A DNA stretch of 64,000 nucleotides from Halopseudomonas formosensis (GCF_900115905.1 NZ_FOYD01000004.1:124001-188000); one strand, 5' to 3'. Positions 30,590 through 39,631 are shown, numbered from the stretch's first letter. Notes: generated from the letters alone by a model not told the origin. Program-made: numbers and translations.

Positions 30590-31087
30590 GTGGCGGATGA
30601 GCTGTATACCCGTACCAATCAGGCGCTGGCCTTTGCCCGGCTGGCGCTGGGTGAATGGCAGCAGGCTGCCGCTGCGACGGAGATCGGCGCGGCTACCCGG
30701 GTTGCCTATCATCGCGAGCACACCGTCTTTCATCTGTACCGCGGCCTGCTGTGGCTTATCCAGGAGGTTGCCGAAGGCTACCGCTGGACCCTGACCGGGA
30801 CCCAGAGCGTCGAACAGTTGCTGCGCGCAGAACAGATCGAGCGTTTTCCTGGGCCTGAACTGGCCGAGCTGGCGCAGCTGATGCAGCGTTCTGACAGCTG
30901 GGTCGCGGGTATCCTGTCCGCCTGGCAGCAGCTGCAGGCGCCACCGGCCAGGGCGGGCGCCGCCGCAGGTGCCCTTATCGTCGGTGGTGCTGCGACGCCA
31001 TCCTGGGGATTGGCGGAGGCCGATGCGGCGCTGGCGTCACTGCGCGCCCAGGTCGAGCGTTATCGTCAGAACCTTCAGGAGTGGTAG
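30590..31087 (+). CDS. Conserved hypothetical protein (DUF6586-like)
   Basis: 165 residues from a GTG start 4 bp after topA. It is helical, with an N-terminal YTRTNQALAFARLALGEWQ and a middle HREHTVFHLYRGLLWLIQEVAEGY. No signal peptide. It matches the small conserved gene found downstream of topA in Pseudomonas (PA3010-type). The function is unknown. Close spacing implies co-transcription with topA. Confidence 0.82.
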   Translation: MADELYTRTNQALAFARLALGEWQQAAAATEIGAATRVAYHREHTVFHLYRGLLWLIQEVAEGYRWTLTGTQSVEQLLRAEQIERFPGPELAELAQLMQRSDSWVAGILSAWQQLQAPPARAGAAAGALIVGGAATPSWGLAEADAALASLRAQVERYRQNLQEW

Positions 31088-31153
31088 GGCGGGCGTCAGG
31101 CTCCCCCGCTGGGGTGTGGTACAATGCCAGGCTTGACTGACAGGAGACATCGA

Positions 31154-31393
31154 ATGCCTTCACCCTTTCTCGAGATCATTGAGCTTGCCGACGGGACGGT
31201 TGCCCTGCGCCGTCCGGACGAAGAGGGCAAGCCGCTGTTGATCATTGAGTTTTCCGAGGAAGCCAGGGAATTTCTGCAGGGCAACTATGTCGAGGTGGCC
31301 AAGGTCATGATCGGCGCCGGCATGCAGGTTGCCGGGCAGATTCTCGAGGATGATCCGGATCTGGATCTGGATGAGCACCGGGTGCTGCACTGA
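31154..31393 (+). CDS. Small conserved protein downstream of topA (PA3009-type)
   Basis: 79 residues, acidic, starting MPSPFLEIIELADGTVALRR and containing KPLLIIEFSEEAREFL. AGGAGA lies 6 bases before the ATG, which fixes the start; the frame extends 10 codons upstream. It is conserved between topA and the sulA-lexA operon in Pseudomonas; the function is unknown. Confidence 0.85.
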   Translation: MPSPFLEIIELADGTVALRRPDEEGKPLLIIEFSEEAREFLQGNYVEVAKVMIGAGMQVAGQILEDDPDLDLDEHRVLH

Positions 31394-31433
31394 GCAGCAT
31401 TGCCCGGTAGCTGTCATACCGATCGGGTTGGTG

Positions 31434-31922
31434 TCAGGCGGTAATTTCCATGCGGATGTTCAGGCTGGCACAGTGTCCGGCGCGAGCGGCCCGGTCCAGT
31501 CGCTCCCCATGGTCTGGATCCGACAACCAGCTGACCACGGTGTGACTGTAACCCAGTTCCAGAATCTCGCAGCACAGCCTGAGTGAATCCATTCCTCGCC
31601 GGGAGCGGATGATCAGGATGCGTTGCGGGTCCAGTCCCGAGGCCCGCAGCCACTTCTGGCTGATGGGCAGCGGCGGATCAATCAGGCTCAGCCATCCCGG
31701 GCTGTTGGCCTGGCTCAGGTCCCGCAGGATGGGGGCCAGCAGCTGCAGGCACTGACGGGGTGAGCCGTGCAGGCCGATCTCGCTGGAGCCGGGGGCTTCA
31801 TCCAGTCCGTCGTCGTAGCTGGGTGCCTGCGTCAGTGACTGCATACCCGACTGGGAGGCCAGCAGGGCGTTATGCAACAGATCCGGTTGTACTGCTGAAC
31901 CTTCGTTTCGTGCATACCGCAT
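31434..31922 (-). CDS. sulA: SOS cell-division inhibitor SulA
   Basis: 162 residues of the SulA/RecA-like fold; it binds FtsZ and blocks division during the SOS response. The recognisable stretch is LIDPPLPISQKWLRASGLDPQRILI, followed by LELGYSHTVVSWLS. It sits 11 bp downstream of lexA and shares its SOS promoter, the Pseudomonas arrangement. E. coli SulA carries a Lon-recognised C-terminal tail (ending RVH...Y/H), which is not obvious here. Confidence 0.93.
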   Translation of the reverse strand: MRYARNEGSAVQPDLLHNALLASQSGMQSLTQAPSYDDGLDEAPGSSEIGLHGSPRQCLQLLAPILRDLSQANSPGWLSLIDPPLPISQKWLRASGLDPQRILIIRSRRGMDSLRLCCEILELGYSHTVVSWLSDPDHGERLDRAARAGHCASLNIRMEITA

Positions 31923-31933
31923 GGTCTACTCCT

Positions 31934-32542
31934 TCAGTGGCGAATCACGCCGACGCTCAAACCTTCGATGATGAGTTCCTGTTCGCCCAGGTCGATCTCG
32001 ATGGGGGCAAATTCAGGGTTTTCCGCGATCAGTGACACCTTGCGCCCCTGCTTGTGGAAGCGCTTGACGGTGACCTCATCGTCGATGCGGGCTACCACCA
32101 CCTGGCCATTGCGTGCCTCGCTGGTGCGATGCACCGCCAGCAGGTCGCCGTCCAGGATGCCGATGTCCTTCATGCTCATGCCGCGGACCCGCAGCAGGTA
32201 ATCGGCGCGGGGGCTGAAGAAATCAGGATCGATGCGGCAGTGGTTCTCGATATTCTCCAGTGCCAGGATCGGAGCGCCGGCGGCTACCTGGCCAACGACC
32301 GGCAGGCTGTGCTCATCGGCGGCCTCGGCATCACTGGGCAGGCGGATGCCCCGCGATGCGCCGGGAATCATCTCGATGGCACCCTTGCGTGCCAGGGCCT
32401 TGAGGTGGTCCTCGGCGGCATTGGGGGAGCGGAAGCCCAGTTCGCGGGCGATATCCACGCGGGTGGGGGGATAGCCGTTGGTGGCCATGTACTCGCGGAT
32501 GAAAGCCAGTACCTGCTGTTGCCGTGCGGTGAGTTTCTGCAT
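31934..32542 (-). CDS. lexA: SOS repressor LexA
   Basis: 202 residues from this start. Winged helix-turn-helix at the N terminus ([20 protein letters not shown]), self-cleavage bond A88-G89 (QVAAGAPI), catalytic S123 (RGMSMKD) and K160 (VTVKRF), the same spacings as E. coli LexA. I choose the Met giving [11 protein letters not shown], which aligns with P. aeruginosa LexA and has GGA at -7; another ATG 9 bp upstream lies only 2 bp from a LexA box. It represses its own lexA-sulA operon. Confidence 0.97.
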   Translation of the reverse strand: MQKLTARQQQVLAFIREYMATNGYPPTRVDIARELGFRSPNAAEDHLKALARKGAIEMIPGASRGIRLPSDAEAADEHSLPVVGQVAAGAPILALENIENHCRIDPDFFSPRADYLLRVRGMSMKDIGILDGDLLAVHRTSEARNGQVVVARIDDEVTVKRFHKQGRKVSLIAENPEFAPIEIDLGEQELIIEGLSVGVIRH

Positions 32543-32553
32543 CTCGTCCATGC

Positions 32554-32569
32554 CTGTTTTTCTATACAG
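32554..32569. promoter_or_regulatory. LexA box 1 (proximal)
   Basis: CTGTTTTTCTATACAG, matching CTG-N10-CAG with the right half of the Pseudomonas consensus intact. It lies just downstream of the predicted lexA -10, where repressor would block initiation. Confidence 0.85.
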
Positions 32570-32572
32570 TGG

Positions 32573-32588
32573 CTGTGATTATATACAG
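32573..32588. promoter_or_regulatory. LexA box 2 (distal)
   Basis: CTGTGATTATATACAG, CTG-N10-CAG, 3 bp from box 1. It overlaps the predicted lexA -10 element. Two adjacent boxes are also typical of lexA autoregulation in other gammaproteobacteria. Confidence 0.9.
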
Positions 32589-32605
32589 CATTCCGGGCTC
32601 TGCAA
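32578..32605 (-). promoter_or_regulatory. lexA-sulA promoter
   Basis: On the minus strand TTGCAG (-35), a 16-bp spacer and a perfect TATAAT (-10). The -10 lies inside LexA box 2, so repressor binding would exclude polymerase. Confidence 0.75.
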
Positions 32606-32655
32606 CCCCGTGGTGAATTTTGCACTGGCGGCGGACTGTGGTAAAAAGCCTCTGG

Positions 32656-32684
32656 TTGACATTGAGTCCGTTTGAAACGTATGT
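32656..32684 (+). promoter_or_regulatory. psrA promoter
   Basis: A perfect TTGACA (-35) at 32656-32661 is followed, after 17 or 18 bp, by GTATGT/TATGTT as a -10. The spacer and -10 are covered by the PsrA palindrome. Confidence 0.6.
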
Positions 32685-32701
32685 TTCAAACATTCGTTTT
32701 G
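32670..32701. promoter_or_regulatory. PsrA operator, overlapping palindromes
   Basis: A perfect 9-bp inverted repeat GTTTGAAAC / GTTTCAAAC with a 4-base centre (32670-32691) contains GAAAC-N4-GTTTC. It overlaps a second copy CAAAC-N4-GTTTT. Both fit the known PsrA site (G/C)AAAC-N2-4-GTTT(G/C). The position over the promoter explains negative autoregulation. Confidence 0.8.
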
Positions 32702-32716
32702 GCAATGGAGTGGTCT

Positions 32717-33379
32717 GTGGCACAGTCTGAAACAGTCGAGCGTATTCTGGATGCTGCAGAGCAACTGTTCGCCGAAAAAGGGTTCGCGGAGACCTCCCTG
32801 CGGCTCATCACCAGCAAGGCCGGGGTCAACCTCGCAGCAGTCAACTATCACTTCGGTTCGAAGAAGTCGCTGATCCAGGCGGTTTTCACCCGTTTCCTCA
32901 ATCCCTTCGTTACCAGTCTGGAGCAGGAGCTGGATCGGCAGCAGCAGGCCGGCATCACGGATCCGTCACTGGAAGAACTGCTGGAGATGCTGGTGCGCCT
33001 GGTGCTGGCGGTCAAGCCGCGCAGCGGCAACGATCTGTCCACCTTCATGCGCCTGCTCGGTCTGGCCTTCAGTCAGAGCCAGGGACACCTGCGCAAGTAT
33101 CTCGGTGAGGTCTACGGCAAGGTGTTCAAGCGCTACATGACCCTGGTATTGCGCAGTGCGCCGGAGTTGCCGGTGGACGTGCTGTTCTGGCGGGTGCACT
33201 TCATGCTCGGCAGCGCCGCCTTCACCCTTTCCAGCATGAAGGCGCTCAAGGCCATGGGTGAGGCCGAGTACGGCGACCGGGCCAGTACCGATGAGATCCT
33301 GCGCCAGATGGTTCCGTTCTTCGCTGCCGGCATGCGCGCCGAGCTGGTGAACACCGCCGAGCCCGCGCCGGCGGAGTGA
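32717..33379 (+). CDS. psrA: TetR-family fatty-acid sensor PsrA
   Basis: 220 residues. In Pseudomonas PsrA binds long-chain fatty acids, represses beta-oxidation genes and itself, and activates rpoS. The N-terminal sequence AQSETVERILDAAEQLF followed by ETSLRLITSKAGVNLAAVNY is nearly invariant. The start is GTG with GGAG 6 bases upstream; the frame is open 15 codons further, but that region is the operator. Its genome position next to lexA matches P. aeruginosa. Confidence 0.96.
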   Translation: MAQSETVERILDAAEQLFAEKGFAETSLRLITSKAGVNLAAVNYHFGSKKSLIQAVFTRFLNPFVTSLEQELDRQQQAGITDPSLEELLEMLVRLVLAVKPRSGNDLSTFMRLLGLAFSQSQGHLRKYLGEVYGKVFKRYMTLVLRSAPELPVDVLFWRVHFMLGSAAFTLSSMKALKAMGEAEYGDRASTDEILRQMVPFFAAGMRAELVNTAEPAPAE

Positions 33380-33448
33380 AGCTGCCGGCCGGGGCTTACC
33401 TCGCCGGCGCCGATCCGCTATCGTGTGGGTTTTCCCGCGGAGCTGCGC

Positions 33449-33931
33449 ATGTCCCTGGATCTGATCCACATATCCATTGAGCACCAGTGCCTCACCGGCT
33501 ATGCCGGAGGGCAGCAGGTCTGCCGCTTTCCGGTATCCACGGCACAGGCCGGTCCCGGCGAGCAGCAGGGCAGTGGCTGCACGCCCCGTGGCCGCCACCG
33601 GGTGCGCGCCCGTATCGGTGAAGGCCAGCCCCTGGGCGCGGTGTTCATCGGTCGCCGGCCGACCGGTGAGGTCTGGTCCGCCGAACTCGCTGCCGCCCAC
33701 CCCGAGCGGGACTGGATACTGACGCGGATCCTCTGGCTGTGTGGCGAGGAGCCCGGCTTCAATCGGGGCGGCAATTGCGACTCCCAGCGCCGTTACATCT
33801 ACCTGCATGGCACCGGGGATGACCAGCCCATGGGCATCCCCCTGTCCCACGGCTGCATTCGCCTGCGCAACAGCGACATGCTGGCGCTGTTCGACATGAC
33901 CCCGGCCGGCTGTGCAGTCGTTATCGAATAA
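33449..33931 (+). CDS. YkuD-type L,D-transpeptidase family protein
   Basis: 160 residues forming little more than the YkuD catalytic domain. The active-site motif is IYLHGTGDDQPMGIP followed by LSHGCIRLRN, with the catalytic Cys in SHGCIR. No signal peptide or anchor is visible, unlike most enzymes that crosslink periplasmic peptidoglycan. It lies 27 bp upstream of nagZ, a cytosolic peptidoglycan-recycling enzyme, so a role in muropeptide handling is plausible but unproven. GGAG lies 6 bases before the ATG. Confidence 0.88.
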   Translation: MSLDLIHISIEHQCLTGYAGGQQVCRFPVSTAQAGPGEQQGSGCTPRGRHRVRARIGEGQPLGAVFIGRRPTGEVWSAELAAAHPERDWILTRILWLCGEEPGFNRGGNCDSQRRYIYLHGTGDDQPMGIPLSHGCIRLRNSDMLALFDMTPAGCAVVIE

Positions 33932-33958
33932 TCTTTCATTGAAATCAGGAGCACTCCC

Positions 33959-34960
33959 TTGACCCATGGCTCATTGATGCTGGATCTGGCAGGTCACTGG
34001 CTGACACCGGAAGACCGCCAGCTGCTCCGGCAGCCCGAGGTCGGCGGCCTCATTCTCTTTGCCCGCAATACCGAGTCACCGGCCCAGGTGCGCGAGCTGG
34101 TGCACAGCATCCGTGCACTGCGTCCGGACATGCTGATCGCCATTGATCAGGAGGGTGGCCGGGTCCAGCGGCTGCGCCGCGAGGTGCTGCGTCTGCCGGC
34201 GCTGGGCCGTATTGCCCGTTGCGGAGATGCGGCGCCTGCGCTGGCCGAGGCTGCCGGCTGGCTGATGGCAACGGAGATGCTCGCCTGCGGGATTGATATC
34301 AGTTTCGCTCCGGTGCTGGATCTGGATTACCTGCGCAGTCAGGTCATCGGTGATCGTTCCCTGGGTGGTGATCCGCAACAGGTGACAACCCTGGGACGGG
34401 CCTACATCCAGGGGCTGCACGGGGCAGGCATGGCCGCCACCGGCAAGCATTTTCCCGGCCATGGCTGGGCCGAGGCCGACTCCCATTTCGCCCTGCCGGT
34501 GGACGAGCGCAGCGAAGAGGAGATCCGCAACAGCGATCTGCGTCCGTTCGCGGCCCTGGCCGGTGAACTGGACGGGATCATGCCGGCGCATGTGGTCTAT
34601 CCGGCGGTGGACAGTCTGCCCGCCGGTTTCTCCGGGCGCTGGCTGCAGGACATCCTGCGTGGAGAGCTGGGCTTTGATGGGGTGATCTTCAGTGACGATC
34701 TGACCATGGCCGGCGCCCACGCCGCCGGTGACATGACCCAGCGGGTGGATGCGGCACTGGCATCGGGCTGCGACATGCTGCTGGTGTGCAACGATCGGGC
34801 GGCGGCGGAGCAGGCGCTGGTGCATGCCCAGCAGGTCGGCATGCGACCCTCCGAGCGGCCGGCGCGGATGCTGGCCCGGCGCGTGGTCGGCGTCGACTAC
34901 AAGGCCGATCCGCGCTGGGCGCGGTCGGTCGAGCTGCTGCGGCGGGCGGATCTGCTCTGA
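33959..34960 (+). CDS. nagZ: Beta-N-acetylhexosaminidase NagZ
   Basis: Cytosolic family 3 glycosidase that removes GlcNAc from anhydro-muropeptides during cell-wall recycling; its product induces AmpC-type beta-lactamases where ampR is present. 333 residues with [25 protein letters not shown] (catalytic His/Asp loop) and [11 protein letters not shown] (nucleophile Asp). The start is a TTG with AGGAG 7 bases upstream, giving [13 protein letters not shown], which aligns with other NagZ proteins. Confidence 0.95.
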   Translation: MTHGSLMLDLAGHWLTPEDRQLLRQPEVGGLILFARNTESPAQVRELVHSIRALRPDMLIAIDQEGGRVQRLRREVLRLPALGRIARCGDAAPALAEAAGWLMATEMLACGIDISFAPVLDLDYLRSQVIGDRSLGGDPQQVTTLGRAYIQGLHGAGMAATGKHFPGHGWAEADSHFALPVDERSEEEIRNSDLRPFAALAGELDGIMPAHVVYPAVDSLPAGFSGRWLQDILRGELGFDGVIFSDDLTMAGAHAAGDMTQRVDAALASGCDMLLVCNDRAAAEQALVHAQQVGMRPSERPARMLARRVVGVDYKADPRWARSVELLRRADLL

Positions 34961-34969
34961 GAGACGGTA

Positions 34970-34990
34970 CCGGGCGGCCCCGCCGCTCGG
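34970..34990. terminator. GC-rich hairpin between nagZ and csiV
   Basis: A 9-bp stem (CCGGGCGGC / GCCGCTCGG, one G-U pair) with loop CCC lies between these convergent genes. There is no T-run, so confidence is moderate. Confidence 0.4.
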
Positions 34991-34995
34991 TCAGC

Positions 34996-35559
34996 TCAGG
35001 GCTGACTGATGCGGATCAGGGCACCGAGGCTGCGATGGTCGAGATAGTGGGTCTCATCCAGGCGCAGGCGGCGGGTGGTCTGCAATCGTTCGCTCACCGG
35101 CTCCGCCGCGGTGGCATGGTTCAGCCACAGGGTGACCCGAGCGCTCAGCGGATCGGTATCCAGGCTGACCAGACCCTGTACCGGATACAGTAAGTCACCA
35201 CCGGCGTCGGTCATGGGCTGGCCCTCCCGTACGGCTACGCTCAGGTGCGGGTCCGCCGGCTGGGTCCAGGCCCGGTGAAAGCGGATCTCGTAGCCGTTGC
35301 TTTCCAGCTTGCGTGCATCACTGTCCAGCCGGTGACGGGTCGGATCTATGCTGCGGATATCACCGCGCACCGTGTCGTCCAGCGCGGTGGCGCGCTCATC
35401 CCAGTCCATTCCGGGGCCGGCGGCGGGGGTCAGCTGTGCGCCGGGCTGGCTGAACACCAGCAGTTCGACCAGATATTCCTGGGCCTCGGCCAGCAGGCTG
35501 CCGGTCAGCAGGGCGGTGGCGAGCAGCGGTTGCAGCAGGTTGCGGGTTATCGTTTTCAT
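34996..35559 (-). CDS. CsiV-family periplasmic protein
   Basis: 187 residues. Signal peptide 1-26 (cut AEA/QEY). The mature part starts YLVELLVFSQPG and ends with a beta-rich region (RLRLDETHYLDHRSLGALIRI), the pattern of the CsiV family (PF10972). V. cholerae CsiV binds peptidoglycan and LpoA-type partners in D-amino-acid responses; in Pseudomonas the role is unknown. Its ATG overlaps the mfd stop by ATGA, a conserved coupling. Confidence 0.82.
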   Translation of the reverse strand: MKTITRNLLQPLLATALLTGSLLAEAQEYLVELLVFSQPGAQLTPAAGPGMDWDERATALDDTVRGDIRSIDPTRHRLDSDARKLESNGYEIRFHRAWTQPADPHLSVAVREGQPMTDAGGDLLYPVQGLVSLDTDPLSARVTLWLNHATAAEPVSERLQTTRRLRLDETHYLDHRSLGALIRISQP

Positions 35560-38500
35560 CAGCGTTTTCCTTTGCCGGGGGCTGCGGCAGCGGGTTGCTG
35601 CAGCCGTTCGATCAGCGCTTCAACGGTATTCAGGCGCAGCGCGGCCTGGCCCATGGGGGCACTGAAACGCAGTATGTTGCCACCTTCCAGCCGGTAGCGC
35701 TGCGAGCTTTCCTGAATCAGTCGGATCAGCACCATGGGATCGACACTGGTGTCGGCACCGAATTCGATGCGGCCGTGCTCGGGTCCGACGTCGATGCGGG
35801 TGATCCCCAGCGGTGCGCAGCGCAGCTTCAGCGAGGTGATGCGGAACAGGGTCTTGACCTGCTCCGGCAGCAGCCCGAAGCGGTCGATCATTTCCACCTG
35901 CAGATCCTTCAGCTCGTCGTCGTTGGCGGCATTGGCGATCCGCTTGTACAGGGTCAGGCGTGCATGTACATCCGGCAGGTAGTCGTCGGGGATCAATGCC
36001 GGCAGGCGCAGGTTGATATCCAGCACATCGCCCAGCGGATTCTCCAGCTCCGGCTCCTTGCCCTGCTGGATCGCCTTGATCGCGCGCTCGAGCATATCCA
36101 TGTACATGCTGAAGCCCACCGCCTGGATCTGGCCGCTCTGGCCCTCGCCGAGCAGTTCACCTGCGCCCCGGATCTCCAGGTCGTGGGTGGCCAGGGTAAA
36201 GCCGGCGCCGAGATCCTGGGCGGCAGCAATGGCCTCCAGGCGCTTCTCCGCATCACCGGTGAGCTTGCGTCCGGCCGGGGTCAGCAGGTAGGCATAGGCC
36301 TGGTGGTGGCTGCGGCCGACCCGTCCACGCAGCTGGTGCAACTGGGCCAGGCCGAACTTGTCGGCCCGTTCGATGATGATGGTGTTGGCGCTGGGCACGT
36401 CGATGCCGGTCTCGATGATGGTCGAGGTCACCAGGATATTGAAGCGGCGATGGTAGAAATCGCGCATTACCTGCTCCAGCTGGCGTTCGGGCATCTGACC
36501 GTGGCTGATACCGATGCGCGCCTCGGGCACCAGCTCGGCCAGATCCGCCGCGCACTTCTCGATGGTTTCCACCTCGTTGTGCAGGAAGTACACCTGGCCG
36601 CCACGCAGCAGCTCGCGCAGGATGGCCTCCTTGATCACCGCCGGTTGCTGCTGCATGACGAAGGTCTTGACCGACAGTCGCCGTGCCGGCGGCGTGGCGA
36701 TGATCGACAGGTCGCGCATGCCGGTCATGGCCATGTTCAGGGTCCGCGGGATCGGCGTGGCGGTCAGGTTGAGAATGTCCACCTCGCTGCGCAGGGCCTT
36801 GAGCCGCTCCTTCTGGCGCACCCCGAAGCGGTGCTCCTCGTCGATGATCACCAGCCCCAGATCGCTGAAGCGCACATCGCTCTGCAGCAGCTTGTGGGTG
36901 CCGATCATGATGTCCACCTTGCCCTCGGCCAGCGCTTCGGTAGCGGCCTTGATTTCCTTGGCCGACTTGAAGCGTGACAGCACCTCGACCTTCACCGGCC
37001 AGTCAGCGAAGCGGTCCTTGAAGCTGTTGTAGTGCTGCTGGGCCAGCAGGGTAGTGGGTACCAGTACCGCGACCTGGCGGCCGCTGTGCACCGCCAGGAA
37101 GGCCGCGCGCATGGCCACCTCGGTCTTGCCGAAGCCGACATCGCCGCACACCAGCCGGTCCATCGGCAGGGGGCTGGTCATGTCCTTGATCACTGCATCG
37201 ATGGCTGCCTGCTGGTCCGCGGTCTCCTCGAAGGGGAAGGCCTCGGCAAAGGTCTGGTAGTCCTGATCCGGATCGTTGAAGCTGTAGCCCTTGCGGGCAG
37301 CGCGGCGGGCATAGACATCGAGCAGTTCGGCGGCCACGTCCCGGACCTTCTCGGCGGCCTTGCGCCGGGCCTTCTGCCATTGATCCGAGCCCAGACGGTG
37401 CAGCGGTGCGCTGTCGGTGTCGGCACCGCTGTAGCGGGCGATCATGTGCAGGTTGGCGACCGGCACATAGAGGGTGGCCTCGTCCGCATACTCCAGCTTG
37501 AGAAACTCTGCTTCCTGGCCCTCGACGCTGAGGTTGACCAGGCCGCGGTAGCGACCCACACCATGGTCTATATGCACCACGGGCGAGCCCTCGCGCAGCT
37601 CGGTGAGGTTGCGGATGATGGCGTCGCCCAGATCCGTGGCCTTGCCACGCCGCCGGCGCTGCATGACGCGTTGGCCGAACAGCTGGCTTTCGGCAATCAG
37701 GGCAATGGCCGGATCGTTGCACAGCAGGCCCTCGTCCACCGGCGCTATGGTGATGGCGCAGGGCAGCTCGCCTTTGACAAACTCGGCCCAGCTGTCCACC
37801 GGTTCCGGCTTGAGCGGGATGCGGGCCAGCATCTCCAGCAGCACCTCACGCCGTCCGGCGGTTTCGGCGACAAACAGGGTGCGCCCCTTGAACTCGGCAG
37901 TGAACTGCTCGAGCAGATGCAGCGGCCGTTCCAGCTTATTGTCCAGCGGCAGTTCCGGCGGGGGGCTGCAATCGAAATTGACCACGCCCGCTGCGGCGGG
38001 CAGAGGGCTGTCGTGGCAGACGATGCGCGGGTAGACCTTGATCCGGGCAAAGCATTCCTCCACCGCCATGAACAGCTCCGCCGGCGGCAGCAGTGGCCGG
38101 GTCGGGTCTATGCCGTGTTCCTCGAAGCGGTTGCGAACATCCACCCAGAACTGACTGGCACTGTCCTCGATGCCGGGCAGGCTGAACAGCTGGGTACTGT
38201 CCGGCAGGTAATCGAACAGGCTGCCCAGTTCCTCGAAGAACAGCGGCATGTAGTACTCGATGCCGGGCGGCACCACACCGTCGCTCAAATCCTGATACAG
38301 CGGGCAGCGCCGGTGGTCGACCTCGAAGCGCTCACGGAAACGCGCGCGAAAGCCCGTCAGGGCGCTCTTGTCCAGGGGGAATTCCCGGGCAGGCAGCAGG
38401 TGAATGCTGTCAACCTTGTCGATTGAACGCTGGGTCTCCGGATCGAAGGTGCGCAGGGTTTCGATCTCGTCATCGAACAGGTCGATGCGGTAGGGCAGGC

Positions 38501-39041
38501 GGCTGCCCATGGGGTAGAGATCCAGCAGCGCGCCGCGCACGGCGTAGTCGCCATGCTCGTAGACGGTATCCACGCAGCGGTAGCCGGCGGCATCGAGGTT
38601 CTGCCGCATGCGGTCGATGTCAAGCCGCTGTCCGACTTTCATCATCAGCACCGAGCCGCGGAGGAAGTTGCGCGGGGGCAGGCGGTGGAGCAGGGTGATC
38701 ATGGGCACCACGAGAATGCCCTGTTCTATCTGCGGCAGGCGATACAGGGTTTCCAGTCGCTGGGAGATGATGTCCTGGTGCGGCGAGAACCTGTCGTAGG
38801 GCAGGGTTTCCCAGTCGGGGAAGCTGGTGATCGGCAGTTGCGGGGCGAAGAAGCGCAGCTCCTGCTCCAGCCGGTCGGCCTCGGCGGTGTCCCGGGTGAT
38901 GACCAGGCTCAGGCCCTTGTGCTGCAGGGCGGCCTCGGCAATCGCCAGCGCCCGCGCCGCCGCCGGCAGGTTACCCCAGGCAGTACGGCTGCCGAGGTTG
39001 TTGCGCAGGGGGGCGGAGAACAGAATCGGGGTGTCAGACAT
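35559..39041 (-). CDS. mfd: Transcription-repair coupling factor Mfd
   Basis: 1160 residues. It dislodges RNA polymerase stalled at lesions and recruits UvrA. Order: UvrB-homology region (about 1-340), RNA-polymerase-interaction domain (about 480-560), SF2 translocase with Walker A GDVGFGKTEVAMRAAF and DEEH box VIIDEEHRFG, TRG motif, and the C-terminal UvrA-binding D7 domain. Length and motif order are normal. The csiV gene follows with an overlap. Confidence 0.98.
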   Translation of the reverse strand: MSDTPILFSAPLRNNLGSRTAWGNLPAAARALAIAEAALQHKGLSLVITRDTAEADRLEQELRFFAPQLPITSFPDWETLPYDRFSPHQDIISQRLETLYRLPQIEQGILVVPMITLLHRLPPRNFLRGSVLMMKVGQRLDIDRMRQNLDAAGYRCVDTVYEHGDYAVRGALLDLYPMGSRLPYRIDLFDDEIETLRTFDPETQRSIDKVDSIHLLPAREFPLDKSALTGFRARFRERFEVDHRRCPLYQDLSDGVVPPGIEYYMPLFFEELGSLFDYLPDSTQLFSLPGIEDSASQFWVDVRNRFEEHGIDPTRPLLPPAELFMAVEECFARIKVYPRIVCHDSPLPAAAGVVNFDCSPPPELPLDNKLERPLHLLEQFTAEFKGRTLFVAETAGRREVLLEMLARIPLKPEPVDSWAEFVKGELPCAITIAPVDEGLLCNDPAIALIAESQLFGQRVMQRRRRGKATDLGDAIIRNLTELREGSPVVHIDHGVGRYRGLVNLSVEGQEAEFLKLEYADEATLYVPVANLHMIARYSGADTDSAPLHRLGSDQWQKARRKAAEKVRDVAAELLDVYARRAARKGYSFNDPDQDYQTFAEAFPFEETADQQAAIDAVIKDMTSPLPMDRLVCGDVGFGKTEVAMRAAFLAVHSGRQVAVLVPTTLLAQQHYNSFKDRFADWPVKVEVLSRFKSAKEIKAATEALAEGKVDIMIGTHKLLQSDVRFSDLGLVIIDEEHRFGVRQKERLKALRSEVDILNLTATPIPRTLNMAMTGMRDLSIIATPPARRLSVKTFVMQQQPAVIKEAILRELLRGGQVYFLHNEVETIEKCAADLAELVPEARIGISHGQMPERQLEQVMRDFYHRRFNILVTSTIIETGIDVPSANTIIIERADKFGLAQLHQLRGRVGRSHHQAYAYLLTPAGRKLTGDAEKRLEAIAAAQDLGAGFTLATHDLEIRGAGELLGEGQSGQIQAVGFSMYMDMLERAIKAIQQGKEPELENPLGDVLDINLRLPALIPDDYLPDVHARLTLYKRIANAANDDELKDLQVEMIDRFGLLPEQVKTLFRITSLKLRCAPLGITRIDVGPEHGRIEFGADTSVDPMVLIRLIQESSQRYRLEGGNILRFSAPMGQAALRLNTVEALIERLQQPAAAAPGKGKR

Positions 39042-39159
39042 GCGGATATGGATGTTCCGGTTTGAGCAAAACGCTCATTTTAACCCCTTGGGGCGTTCCC
39101 TGCTTAGATTGTCGTACTCTGCCGGAGGTTGCGGCGTTATTAATGCTGCATGCTTCGTG

Positions 39160-39529
39160 CCGGCCTCTGCGTTGGTACGCCCCTGCTGCGACACGCCGTG
39201 AATACGCCCCTGTAGGCTCGTTGATGTCATCCCTGACATCAAACGGTCGCATCAGGGGCGTCCCAACCCAACGGCGGAAACTCCGAGTGGCTGATGGTTT
39301 TACTTCCAGCCGCTGCGGAGTTATTGGGGGGCTGGGGGGCAGGGTTGTGCCGACCGTCGGTTTTCAGGGTCGGAAATTGCTCCTGCATTTCCGACACTTC
39401 CGCCGTCCATGGCGGTCGGATGAAAACCGCGAGCTTACAGGGATGTACTTGCAGCGTGTCGGCATGGCCCTGCACCCCAGCACGACCTGGCAGGGGTTCG
39501 CAGCAGGGGCGTACCAACGCGGAGGCTGG
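39160..39529. repeat. Composite dispersed repeat: two inverted copies
   Basis: The left copy (39160-39244) contains GGCCTCTGCGTTGGTACGC, then CCCTGCTGCGACACGCCGT and ACGCCCCTGTAGGCTCG, ending in a hairpin (TTGATGTC / GACATCAA). The right copy is inverted: the minus strand of 39497-39529 repeats the GCGTTGGTACGCCCCTGCTG core, and that of 39418-39460 repeats GACACGC...CCCTGTAAGCTCG, separated by an extra 36 bases. A third, partial copy lies at 51222-51259. Short open frames across it (such as 39062-39580) look non-coding. The rest of the 39042-39742 gap holds no gene I can support. Confidence 0.65.
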
Positions 39530-39631
39530 TACATATATGCGAAGAGATTCGGTCAAGGAGGAGGGACAGGCTGTAAGTAACGAAGAACTATTTTTCAAGG
39601 GACCTCGTCGCCGCTCTGCTTGTCAGAGAAA

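Noticed and set aside
39062-39598. Overlapping open frames on both strands between mfd and terC
   Set aside because: They coincide with the repeat copies, have no family resemblance or ribosome site, and end within the repeats.
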